From positions 1 through 64,000 of the forward strand of contig JAPYMA010001242.1 of assembly GCA_035041965.1 (NCBI GenBank): a stretch of 64,000 nt of DNA, read 5' to 3'. Of the stretch, positions 11,401 to 20,631 are shown piece by piece. The notes beneath the pieces are model-generated. The model was not told where the DNA came from, made no database searches, and worked only from the letters and a program-made list of their open reading frames with translations. Source of the DNA: Anisakis pegreffii (Eukaryota > Nematoda > Chromadorea > Rhabditida > Anisakidae). Numbering within the stretch: the first letter of the stretch is position 1; each line of letters starts with the position of its first letter. Made by a program: the position numbers and the translations under genes.

Positions 11401-14400
11401 ACTCTCGCCTCGATTGCATGCCCGTTGAGGGGAATTTCATCTTGTTTCAGAGGGAGCCGTTCGCCCTGTGCTACCCTCAACTGCCATTCTACCAGATCTG
11501 TACCCGTTATTGCCTCACTTATTGGATGCTCTACCTGCAATATACAATGATGATAATTTGATAGTAACGATAATAAATAACTTCACGTAACTACAAAAGG
11601 GTTTGTTTGCTTTGCTCCCTGTTCTACAGTGATGGAGATGGGGCACTTATGTGATACGCGCACGGGATTAGTGTTCTGTTATTAGACGTCAGCTGAATAA
11701 GTTGGCCGGCCGGGTCCACGACAACGTGCCACTGCGCGTGCCAGGTCATTGAGTGGCACGGTGCTTTTGCCGAAATCAGACTTGTCACAGACGCATTTGT
11801 CTGTGACCTAGTTAACCATCGTGATACCATATCAGAAACACACAAACAAGCCCCGCACACACGTCTGCGTTAACGCTGTGGCCGAATAAAGTATTGCAAA
11901 ACGACTCAACATAAAGCTGAGCGAACCTGCAGTCTTGTGTTCATCTCCATAAAGTAGAAATCTCCACTACGATCCATAATGAACTCCACCGTTCCTGCGC
12001 CCACGTAACCCACTGCGCGCGCTGCACGCACTGCGCTTTCGCCGAGACGTCGTCTTGTGCTCATAGTTACACCGGGCGCTGGTGCCTGCAAACACCACTG
12101 GTCAAAATAATAGTGATATCAGTGACAATTGCAACAATTACAACAACATTTATAACAATAGTAATAATAATAACAATAGATAATAATAATAAACGATAAT
12201 AATAAAAATTGGCAAGACCTCTTCGATAATTTTCTGATGCCTTCGTTGTACGCTGCAGTCTCGCTCCCATAAATATACATAATCATCATAATGGTCACCA
12301 AAGATCTGCAACAAAGGATATAAAAAATAACAATAATAATAAATAATAACAATAACTAGTAATTATAATTAATAATAATAAATACCTGAACTTCCACGTG
12401 TCTTGGTCTCTCTATGAATTTTTCAATAATCATTTCGTTATTTCCAAATGCTTTTTGCGCTTCAGATCGCGCCGATTCCAGTTTTTCTCTAAACTCTGCA
12501 TCATTCCACGCTATTCTCATACCCTTGCCCCCTCCACCATATACCGCTTTCAACATCACCGGATAACCTTTAATCTTATTGTTCACCAATATTTATAATG
12601 ATATATATATATACAGTAAATATTATAATGCATATTAATAAAAACGACAGCAATAGCAATAAAAAGTAATAAACAAAACGCGCAGTAATTCACCAATTTT
12701 GAGTGCCTCTTTATGGAGAGTGTCATCGTCTTGTTGTTCTGCATGATACCCCTTTATAATCGGTACATTTGCATCACCCATAATCTGTTTCGAAATATTT
12801 TTCGCACCCATTTTCTCAATTGCTTTCGCTGGAGGACCGACGAATATCAGGCCTGACCTTTGACAAAGGTCAGCAAATTGCGCGTTCTCACTCAAAAAAC
12901 CATAGCCTGGATGGATGGCCTTCAACGACGATAACAATAATGATAACAATAATAATAAACAATAGTAATAATAACATAATTTAACAATAACAACAGTAAT
13001 AATAATAATAGCATCAATAAAAATAATAGCGCCGCCCTACCCTAGTGCAATAGGCTTCAAACACCGTGGTAAAAGTCGGTCAAGGCTACTGTAAGCGCCA
13101 ACTTAATGTCAGCGGGTAGCGCAATCAGCCTCTTTTCCAAAAATACTTCAGTTTGGAGATACCCGAAGCTAGTGTTCGTCGGGGAGCAGTTTTTCGCACG
13201 GGGGGGTCCCGTGGGGAGTAAATTGGACGGGAGGAGGTCCCTGCAATAAAGTTGGGGAGCAAATTGCGCGGGGGAGGGCCCCGTCGGGGAACGATCGCTC
13301 CCCGTGTTCCCCGACGGGGAGGACGAGGAGCATTTCAGCTCAATTTTTAAGAGAATTTAAGAGACAATTTAAGAATTTTAAGAGACTCAATTTAAGAGAA
13401 TTTTTAAGAGATATTTTTTAAGAGAATTTCAATTTTTTAAAGATTTTCCTTCTTTTTTTAAATAGTTTTCTTTCAAGTACATCTCATATTCACATTTCAA
13501 AACAAACAACAACACAATATTGGAAATGTTGCAGCAGTATTTCACCATTTTCAGCTGATTGTTCGCGATATTCGCGCTCCCTGTCTTTCCCGTCGGGGAG
13601 GAAGGAGAGCTCGTCCTCCCCGTCGGGAAGCGAAACAGGACGGGGCGGTCCCCGCGGGGAGAAAATTGGACGGGGAAGAGTACCCGCAAAAAAGTTGAGG
13701 AGCAAATTGCGCAGGGAGGAGCGCTCCCCGCGTTCCCCGTCGGGGACCCCGTTCCCCGGCAAACACTACGTGAAACTTCACCCTGAGAATACTTTATCAC
13801 TCAAAATCGATTGATAATCCAACAATCCTTTAAACCAATTTTAGATTAAGGGAATTTTTTTCAAAAAATAAAAAATAATGAAAATTCCCACCTGACATTT
13901 TGATTTGATTGCCGTGTCTATAATTATTTCCATATTCAAATAAGACTTCAACGACGGTGCTTCTCCAATACGAAATGCATAATTGGCCGTTTTTGTATGC
14001 AACGCATTCCGATCTGCATCCGAATAAACAGCCACAGTCTCGATTCCCATTTTATTGGCTGTTTTCATAACTCTGAAAATTAAATTTCCGCCGAATTGTT
14101 ATTAACACAAAATAACAAAAACAACAATAATTAATGATAATGGTAACGATCATAACAATACTGATACAACTGATAAAATTATCAATACGACTAAGAACCA
14201 TCAGAATTGAGGAGGACTTTTCTGAAAGATAAAAACAAAAATGAACAAATGAATAGCAAACCTTACAGCGATTTCGCCTCTATTTGCGACAAGAACTCGA
14301 TCAATTGTACGAATATTAAAATTACCACCTTCTTTTTTCAATTTATTTTTATTGGGGTTAACGTTATTAATATCAATATTATTAGTGTGTGAGGATGATA

Positions 14401-14464
14401 AGCTGCGAGTGATGTTCAATAACGATAACTTTCGAGTGTTGACAAATTTTAGTAAAAAACCCAT
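8485..14464 (-). CDS. MCCC1: 3-methylcrotonyl-CoA carboxylase subunit alpha, mitochondrial (biotin-carrying)
   Basis: Biotin-dependent subunit of the mitochondrial leucine-degradation enzyme that carboxylates 3-methylcrotonyl-CoA; it carries the ATP-dependent biotin carboxylase and the biotin carrier domain. My model has 14 exons: 14262-14464, 13892-14072, 12694-12919, 12386-12567, 12219-12305, 11927-12085, 11360-11534, 10466-10566, 10234-10368, 9962-10128, 9843-9899, 9307-9532, 8940-9139, 8485-8584. They sum to 2,199 bases (732 residues; the human protein is about 725). The start gives an Arg/Ser-rich presequence before [11 protein letters not shown]. Visible motifs are [12 protein letters not shown], the ATP-grasp loop GGGGKGMRI (about 213), [11 protein letters not shown] (about 340-350) and the biotin site AMKM with Lys near 694. 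The GYHAEQQDD and [12 protein letters not shown] segments fit MCC rather than propionyl-CoA or pyruvate carboxylase. The 3' boundary of exon 11 is the least certain; it runs through a telomere-like sequence. Many splice sites are non-canonical in context. Confidence 0.93.
8776..8925. repeat. AAT/AAC-rich simple sequence in the last MCCC1 intron
   Basis: Nearly continuous AATAAT and AACAAT triplets fill this part of the last intron. Similar tracts lie at about 8335-8420, 9600-9735, 12115-12215 and 12930-13025, all in or next to MCCC1 introns. They create Ile/Tyr/Leu-rich open frames that are not genes. Confidence 0.85.
9600..9735. repeat. ATA/AAT triplet tract in MCCC1 intron 11
   Basis: The stretch consists almost entirely of AATAAT and ATTATT triplets with a few AAC units. 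It is the longest such tract in this gene and has no coding potential. Confidence 0.85.
9843..9868. repeat. Interstitial telomere-like sequence
   Basis: On the plus strand TTAAGCCTAACAATAAGCC is followed by TAAGCCGC: two to three AAGCCTA units broken by an AACAAT insertion. It falls in the predicted exon 11 of MCCC1, where the phase-compatible reading gives an Arg/Leu-rich segment. It could also be intronic if exon 11 ends earlier than modelled. Confidence 0.6.
10567..11359. other. Large MCCC1 intron with foreign-looking composition
   Basis: This 793-base intron, between exons 7 and 8, is much less AT-rich than neighbouring introns, especially from 10600 to 11240. It contains long open frames on both strands (plus 10579-10995, minus 10859-11152). 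Their translations resemble no family I know. Short related phrases (TTTCCAACTTT, CGGT-rich segments) recur near 41240-41370 in a GatB intron. An inserted, decayed mobile element is the likeliest explanation. Confidence 0.45.
13186..13333. repeat. GC-rich dispersed repeat, copy 1
   Basis: A G/C-block sequence in the large MCCC1 intron between exons 2 and 3. It contains GGGGAGTAAATTGGACGGG, GTTGGGGAGCAAATTGCGCG and CCCCGACGGGGAGG. The same phrases in the same order occur in copy 2 about 400 bases away, and related phrases occur at about 18.8, 23.8 and 24.6 kb. Its composition is far from that of the host intron. Confidence 0.75.
13578..13768. repeat. GC-rich dispersed repeat, copy 2
   Basis: Same orientation as copy 1: GGGGAGAAAATTGGACGGGG, then GTTGAGGAGCAAATTGCGC, ending in CCCCGTCGGGGACCCCG. 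Several overlapping open frames on both strands cross it, which is expected of GC-rich DNA lacking stop codons and is not evidence for a gene. Confidence 0.75.
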
Positions 14465-15241
14465 CGTTGATTAACGGTTAGCCTGGAAAATATGCGTGAT
14501 AGCAATGAACATCAAATTGAAGCAAACTTATCCAACATAATACGTACTTATGCCGATGGCGGGCGCCATCACGCCATCACAGATGCTCGTGTGCTCATAC
14601 ACTTCACACATAAGTCGAAGCCTATGCGTTAGCCTCATCACTGGTCTAAGCGTAAGTCTAAGCTTAAGCATACTCCTGACTTGACTTCGAATTACTAATC
14701 TACACATGGGGCTAAGTGGTAAATCTAAGCACATGCGCGCAGTGGCGCCCGTTATAAGCAAAAGTGCCCATGAACAAATATATTAATTACATCTAACTTA
14801 AATAGGTGATCCTGCTGTTTGATTCAAGACCTGAACAGCAGGATTACCAATCATTGGATGAAAACAATAATAATTATTATCACTTCACAATTCTTCAACC
14901 AACGTCCTGTTCGAGTGACAGGCGTCGTCGCAATTTGCCTTAAAAACACGACTGAGCGCAAGGGCGGAGTCAACAATCAGCATGCGCCATCTCAGGTCGA
15001 CGTGTGATTGAGCGCTTGAATTATCCGAATGACAATGCTATATGATGATGATACTGATGGTATTAATAGTAATGATAACAATAACAATAGTAATGGTTTT
15101 AAGGATAATGCACTGCAAAATGATTAGAGTTGTTGTAATCATATCATAGGAAATACGGTTCTCTTCCGTAAGTGTTATTTTGTTCGGGAAAATGTTGATT
15201 ATAAAAAAATTGAGCGAATTGAGCGATCTCATAAATTTCAG
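14465..15241. other. Intergenic region with degenerate telomere-like units
   Basis: This lies upstream of the MCCC1 start and should hold its promoter. At 14646-14669 the plus strand reads CTAAGCGTAAGTCTAAGC then TTAAGC, four degenerate hexamers in register; looser CTAAG and TAAGC matches continue to about 14740. A short inverted repeat (CCTGCTGTTT and AACAGCAGG) spans about 14811-14842. A 47-codon open frame starting at 14492 is too weak to call. The segment 15128-15241 reads openly into the exon listed next. Confidence 0.5.
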
Positions 15242-15481
15242 GTTAAAGGAAGTGTTATCGAGCAAAACGGCTATGTACATCTTGTAGGGCTTGAAAAAGC
15301 CTATCAAATGAACATCTTTATTTGGAAAAACGATGGCACTTTTGAGGGGTTTGTGGGTCTGAATGTGAAGAAGTTGCAGTTGAATGCAGTAATTACCAAA
15401 CTGAAGGTCATCAACGGATTCGGAGCATTCTGGCCCTATCTTTTATGCGTGAAAGATGGTTCGTTTTTCAACAGTGCATGA
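15242..15481 (+). CDS. Candidate coding exon of an unrecognised protein
   Basis: After a good acceptor (ATAAATTTCAG) a plus-strand frame runs for 79 sense codons to TGA at 15479-15481 with protein-like composition: GYVHLVGLEKAYQMNIFIWK, then FEGFVGLNVKKL and NGFGAFWPYLLCV. The same frame is open back to about 15129, but a strong donor (CCGTAAGTG) at about 15168 suggests a short intron ending at 15241. No start codon is assigned, and upstream exons were not found. It may be the end of a small gene or part of the membrane-protein gene that follows. I recognise no family. Confidence 0.4.
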   Translation, partial: VKGSVIEQNGYVHLVGLEKAYQMNIFIWKNDGTFEGFVGLNVKKLQLNAVITKLKVINGFGAFWPYLLCVKDGSFFNSA

Positions 15482-15752
15482 GTGACGTTCATGATTTCTT
15501 GAATTATCCCTCGACCTGAGTGAGGTCCAGGTGGAAGTCCTGCTGAAAAGACTAGCTTGATCCTTTTGCTTCCCTTATTCATCTTTTGTTATCAGCTTAC
15601 GATGAGTTTTTTCTTTAGGAAATGGATTTCTTTAAAAGAAAATTTTAAAAAAATCAGAAATTAGGAAACGAATGGAAAGTGCAACTGATCTATCAATGTA
15701 TACCATTATGAATAAAAATTACTGCTTAATGATGTGACATGTAATTTGAATA

Positions 15753-17923
15753 ATGCGTGCAAATTTGCTGGTGTTGACTGCATTGAGTCGTGCGTCATTG
15801 TCAACGATGGTAAGTTCGTCGAGCGCTTGTGGTGATATTGAAAGCGATAAGCCGAGGAGGTGTATGGTGTTTGATAGTTATGCTCGTTTATTGCAGTCCC
15901 TCACAATATGCAGTGCACAAGAGTAGATTCTGGTTTATCAGAACGTTGGTGGGATCCAGATTCGTTTAGTTTCAAATTATCAACAGCTTTAATTCATAAA
16001 CCGGAAACACGAGATTATTTCGATTATTTCAAATTCTCACCATGCTCTGATATTGATTTAGACCGTTTGAGGCAGCATAAACATGTTTTGGAGCAACAAG
16101 TTTTCTTGCTAATTATAGGCCAGGTTTGAAATGAGGTTTGATTTGATGCCTATGAAGCGGTGTCATATTTGTAAGAGATGTTATCATTCAAAACCTCAAA
16201 TAATCCGTAATCAGTACCATCCAACCTCCAAGATGCTCGGTTCAAAAAAGTCGAAAATTACAGAGAGATTGCACCAACATGCGTATTGCAGTTGGTTGTC
16301 TCGTTTCATTCCATAACCCACTCGGTTGGTATTCTACCATCTTCTTTCATCACGCTACTAATAACTGAAGCAGTCACAGCATTCATTGGACTATGTGCTC
16401 TTGCTCACCGCATTTTTCGTATGAACACATTCAATTTTTGATTCGTTCTTTTCATATCCGATAGTTGTTTTCTCCTCATATATCATTAGAACATATCACA
16501 AATGCAACAGTAACTTAAAATAGCAAAAGTATTATCAGTAATGAATCAGTGTTATACTACATTGTACACGTGACATCTTTCCATTAACTTAGTGATGTTT
16601 CATGAAACCTAACAGATCACTCTTCGCTTTTGAACAAACTTTTTGTGTATGTTTTTTTGTGTAACTTCAAATTTTTCAAAAATTAATGACTGCATAATTC
16701 AGGATTGAAATTCGTTTACATTCTATTGAACCTGTCAATAGCGATCGCTGCATTGGTTTGTGCATGTTACTTTTTCGTTTCACGAGGCGGTGACCAAATT
16801 CACAAATTGAAAACTATTACTTTTCATTTTGCAGGTACAGTCCGTTCCTGCGGTTGTTTGATACAGTTTTGTTTTAATCGAAAGCATCACTGTTTCGGCA
16901 AAACGATGGAGAACTGAGATTAAGTATTTCTAATTATAAGCCGAACTCGTATTCCTTGATATATCGTTGGTCTTACGAAAAAAACCGAACGATTTCCCCT
17001 TGTGAAGTGCAATTCAGTGATTTCGAAATTTTTGTAAAGTTTTATTCAAATGCAGTTGTCGATGGCGTGCGTCTCGATGTTGTTCGGTGATCGTCCATTA
17101 CCGAGATGTTGTCGAAGCAACCGTACTCTTATAGCACTCAGTTCACTGCCGAACGAGTCACATGTTCAGCTGTTCAAATGTAAATCTTTGCAATAATTTG
17201 TTGCCGCCATCATTTACAAACGAATTCAATTCGTCGTAAGCTATGCTCTTTGCTGGTTCATGATTTGTAACGAATTTATTCACTACTATCGATACTTATT
17301 CAACACGTTTTAACCCATACGATAAGATTTTACAGCCGATATGATTACAACATTATCTTACGAATGAGTGTAGTTTATCGACCAGATAAAATTCCTTAAT
17401 GATCGCAGAAATAGCTATTCGGAAACGTTCTTTGTTCCTTAAGAAGAAGCATACATATAAATCGACCATTATCAGTTCCACATTCGTACTACATTTCTTA
17501 TATACATCACAATGAATCATCCTGCGTCTACGTCTTCAAAAGCTCTGTTCTCTGATAGACATACCTGATGATCGTTAAAATGTTGAATATAATCTGATGT
17601 AAATGCAATTCTTCTGCTAAGATGAAAACTCTAAAAATAACGAAATGTTGAAAAACAAAATAAAACAAGAAAGCTCTGCATCAAAAGATAACGAGATGAA
17701 AAAGCAAGAATGCGATGATAAAAGCGACCGTTCAATGAATGAAGTATCGTTAACCAATGAAACCTCAAAGGAAGTTGGTTCAAATGAATCTGTTCTAGAT
17801 TATAAGATGCCTTCACATCAAAAAAGTCAATCTGCTATGCTTCAAACCGCCAGCAGTATAAGCAGCACTAAGAAAAATCATTCAACATCCTCTCTCTCCA
17901 ATGCATCTTCGGATGCTTGTTGA
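15753..17923 (+). CDS. Predicted multi-pass membrane protein with Ser/Lys-rich tail, unrecognised
   Basis: Phase-compatible exons join into one frame: a possible signal-peptide exon at 15753-15809, then about 15908-16123, 16292-16418, 16703-16789 and 17622-17923. The first soluble part contains SERWWDPDSFSF and HKPETRDYFDYFKFSPC. Hydrophobic segments follow: VFLLIIGQLVV, PSSFITLLITEAVTAFIGLC and FVYILLNLSIAIAALVCACY, giving about three membrane spans. The last exon adds a roughly 100-residue hydrophilic tail rich in Ser, Lys and Asn (SVLDYKMPSHQKSQSAMLQT) that would lie outside the membrane. Alternatively exon 16703 reads on to a stop at 16915-16917 and the tail exon belongs to another gene. 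The start is unsettled: ATG at 15753 or at 15908. I know of no named family that matches; it may be nematode-specific. Confidence 0.5.
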
Positions 17924-18170
17924 GCTGCTTTATCGGTAAGATAAATTGCACCTCAATATTCCTACATTCGCAACAAAAGTTGTTTTACTGTTAGTCATCG
18001 TACTTTCATTACATGATTGCACCTGGTTGCATCACTGTTGTGGGGGTTGCATTGTTGGCTTCTGAATGTCTTTCAAATAGCAGATGCAAAGTTATTTCAA
18101 AGAATCACGAATTCTACATTCATATTTACTGAAATGCAACAACGCTTGTCACGGATGATGAGCTGACATA

Positions 18171-18625
18171 ATGCAGAAAAGCGGTTCTCGATCAGTTGCG
18201 AATAGCACAACGACTTTCGATGCAGAGGAACCACAAATTTGTCGTCGGAATGAAAGACAAAACCAAAATGACGAGGCCCGACTCCGAGCTGGAGAAGAAC
18301 GAATGCAAGGTATGACAACGTTCTACAAAATTGTATTCGTCAACGTATGGATTGCTTTAACAGTCCCATCTTCATGCTTATCATGTTCACTTAGGCCGAT
18401 CGTTCAATGCTCCCAAAATTTAATTTGAGGAAACTATTTGCAGGAGAGCAAATAACAGATGATGAGGGCAATCCAGTTAATAACAATCAATACCACAAAA
18501 TTCGCCGCAGTTCAAATTCACATTTTAAGGTTATTCGCATATAAGTGTCATTTTTGTGCTATTGACTAATAGTTCAATCTGATATTTTAATGCAGACATC
18601 AAAGTTGGTACCTTCCACGGGATAA
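18171..18625 (+). CDS. Small hydrophilic protein, unrecognised
   Basis: Three exons (18171-18309, 18444-18529, 18596-18625) agree in phase and code for 84 residues. The donors are GTATGA and GTTATT, and both acceptors end in TGCAG. The protein is charged and has no hydrophobic stretch: FDAEEPQICRRNERQNQND, then EARLRAGEERMQGEQITDDE and a basic C-terminus. The start ATG overlaps a possible acceptor (AATGCAG), so this could instead be the 3' part of a longer transcript. Function unknown. Confidence 0.4.
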
Positions 18626-18784
18626 GAACGGAACAAAATTTCTCCTTATTTCCACTGATTTTCCCCCTGTGAGGAATAACCGGTTGTGGAAACAGAAATC
18701 TTTAAGGTTTCTTTACGATGCGGTTGTTTGCTTCTCTAACAAATTCTTCTCGGCACAATTGGTGCAATTCAGCTTTTTTGTGAG

Positions 18785-18860
18785 TATCTTTGGGGGGGGG
18801 GTGAGAACTGGACGGGGAATTGAGTAATTTGGTAGTCTATGAAAAGGGAGGAACAAAACT
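18785..18860. repeat. GC-rich dispersed repeat, partial copy
   Basis: A run of nine Gs is followed by TGAGAACTGGACGGGG, matching the GGAGAAAATTGGACGGGG phrase of the copies at 13.2 and 13.6 kb. The match fades after about 18815. It is probably a decayed fragment. Confidence 0.45.
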
Positions 18861-19056
18861 CTCTGGTGGTACTATGTTGAGGGAAGGAGTTCTGCGCATT
18901 GTGGTATTCGATGAGAAGGAGGAGAGCGTTTCCGTGCGGGATACGAAGAGAAAAATCCGTCTCTATGCCAACTTCAATACAAACCATCAATGTTATTTTC
19001 AAAAAATATTCGTTCCGTTAATTTGCCTTCCTTGATCAATTTCACTAAAAAGGAAT

Positions 19057-19653
19057 ATGAGGAAACAAATTTCATGCGGATTTAGTGATGAATTGAATGA
19101 AACTGCACTTGTGTTCCTGCATAAACAAAGTCAAAATGAAATTAAGAGTAAATCCGAGGGTAACATTCAATCGAGCTTTTATGCACCACCAGTTCATGCT
19201 GTTGTCGGAAGACGTCCAATCGCAGTGCGTAAACTTTCTCAATATTAAAAAGTTATTATCGCAAAGGTACTCATTCATCAAGCGAAGCATTATTATATTC
19301 ATTAGTTATCACAAAAATGCACAATTCTATGACAGTCATCTCCATAAAATTCAACTTGCGATCGTTATGCTCTGAACCTATTTTTTTCACTTGTGAATTT
19401 AGCGGTATTGATAGTCATTAGAAATTTCTTTTGTATTGCAAGAATTGTGTCGTTTTTGTCGATTCTGTTGTTGTTCTCGTTGTTCCGTGTGAAGCGTTTT
19501 AATGCACTACGTGATAATATGTTATGTTGGTTTACTCAGTACACTTCAGGTAGCAATATTGTTACGCAAGAGAATATGCTGATAACGTCGACTGAGAGAA
19601 AGAATTTAATATTGAAAAAGGAGCAATTAGAACATTTTTACAAGCTGAGTTGA
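19057..19653 (+). CDS. Predicted single-span membrane protein, unrecognised
   Basis: Two exons (19057-19228 and 19403-19653) join in phase (donor GTAAAC, acceptor GAATTTAG) into 140 residues ending at TGA. The N-terminal part is hydrophilic, with YAPPVHAVVGRRPIAV just before the junction. A strongly hydrophobic segment follows (VSFLSILLLFSLFRV), then a basic and amphipathic C-terminus (ERKNLILKKEQLEHFYKLS). The start ATG at 19057 follows AAAAAGGAAT, so an upstream exon is possible. It converges with CERT, which ends about 1 kb to the right on the other strand. No family recognised. Confidence 0.42.
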
Positions 19654-20173
19654 TCGATTTCATTATGTCATTCATTCAGCACATAACAATATTTCACCCG
19701 AATAAGACACAATAATGACATTCATAAGAAAATACTGAAAACTGTTTCATTATGAGACTGAAGTGAAAGCGCTCCAGAGACTGAATTTTAGCTTCAGTGT
19801 GCTGAATGCGAGAAAAAACAAGCAATATATGGTTTGCATTTCAAGGTCACACATCACTGGGAATGGGAATGAGGTAAAGCAGTGAGTGAAAAAAGACGAA
19901 ATTTATTCGGGATGTATCTCTGTTTCAGTAACACCATTGTTCGCGCATTCAATGACATTGTTACAAACAATTCCAGGAACAACTATGAATAATTGGGAAA
20001 TCTTCAGAAACGATCAAACACAATCCCAAAAACGATTCTTACCGTTCAAAAAAATCAAAATTTCGGAATGCCGTTTAAAAAAATCAAAATTTTGAAAAAA
20101 TTCGGCTTGTAATACTTTTACACCCAATACATATATCAATGCTTACGAGTCAATACAGTAAAAAATCTTACCG
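19654..20173. other. Convergent intergenic region
   Basis: AT-rich DNA lies between the end of the plus-strand gene and the leftmost minus-strand exon. A 69-codon plus frame (19886-20095) is the longest reading and has no splice or homology support. I see nothing else in it. Confidence 0.5.
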
Positions 20174-20484
20174 TCATGGAAGTGAATTATGCCAGCAACG
20201 AAATTCTGCTTGGCAATCCCAGTGTTTTGTACCCGTTCTAGATATTCCCAGAAACCGGAACATTGCTATTCGAAATGTGAATATAGTGCTAAGAATCACG
20301 AGTAGAAAACCGGGGAAAATGAAACTTAAACCGAAATGTGCCTGAATTGTCGGTGGTGGTAAACGCTTCTCAATGAACAATAAGAGTACACCGTAAAACA
20401 TACAAGACAACTGAAGTAGAACAATAAAAACGACTGCTTTACCAGTGCTGTTTTTTCCAACGATGGTGAAAAATTAGTTGACAT
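20174..20484 (-). CDS. Candidate small membrane protein downstream of CERT
   Basis: Reading from ATG at 20484, the exon 20443-20484 joins after a very short 32-base intron (GTAAAG to CTACTTCAG) to an exon from 20410 to a stop at about 20174. The product is roughly 92 residues, starting MSTNFSPSLEKTALLSCMFY. It has two hydrophobic segments (CMFYGVLLLFIE and SFIFPGFLLVILSTIFTFRI) separated by a KRLPPPTIQ turn. The ATG lies about 150 bases beyond the CERT stop codon on the same strand, a spacing typical of nematode operons. The frame is also open upstream of this ATG back to the CERT stop, so a C-terminal extension of CERT through an in-frame 57-base intron cannot be excluded. No family recognised. 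Confidence 0.4.
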
Positions 20485-20631
20485 CTTTCGTACCCGCTTT
20501 GCCACCAAACTTTCATACTTCCAATCTAATCCTGGGATTGCCGAGTTCCGAATGGCAGTAATGTACAAATGGAATATGTCACTCCTATCACGGACACCCA
20601 CATTTATCGAGCATACGTAAACACCAACGAT

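Noticed and set aside
13429..13800. Open frames of 75-123 codons in the 13.5 kb region
   Set aside because: They follow from the GC-rich repeat, where stop codons are rare; four overlapping frames on both strands cannot all be real and none has splice support.
8485..14464. Propionyl-CoA carboxylase alpha or pyruvate carboxylase
   Set aside because: The linker GYHAEQQDD, the [11 protein letters not shown] segment and the biotin domain spacing fit methylcrotonyl-CoA carboxylase; there is no carboxyltransferase domain as in pyruvate carboxylase.
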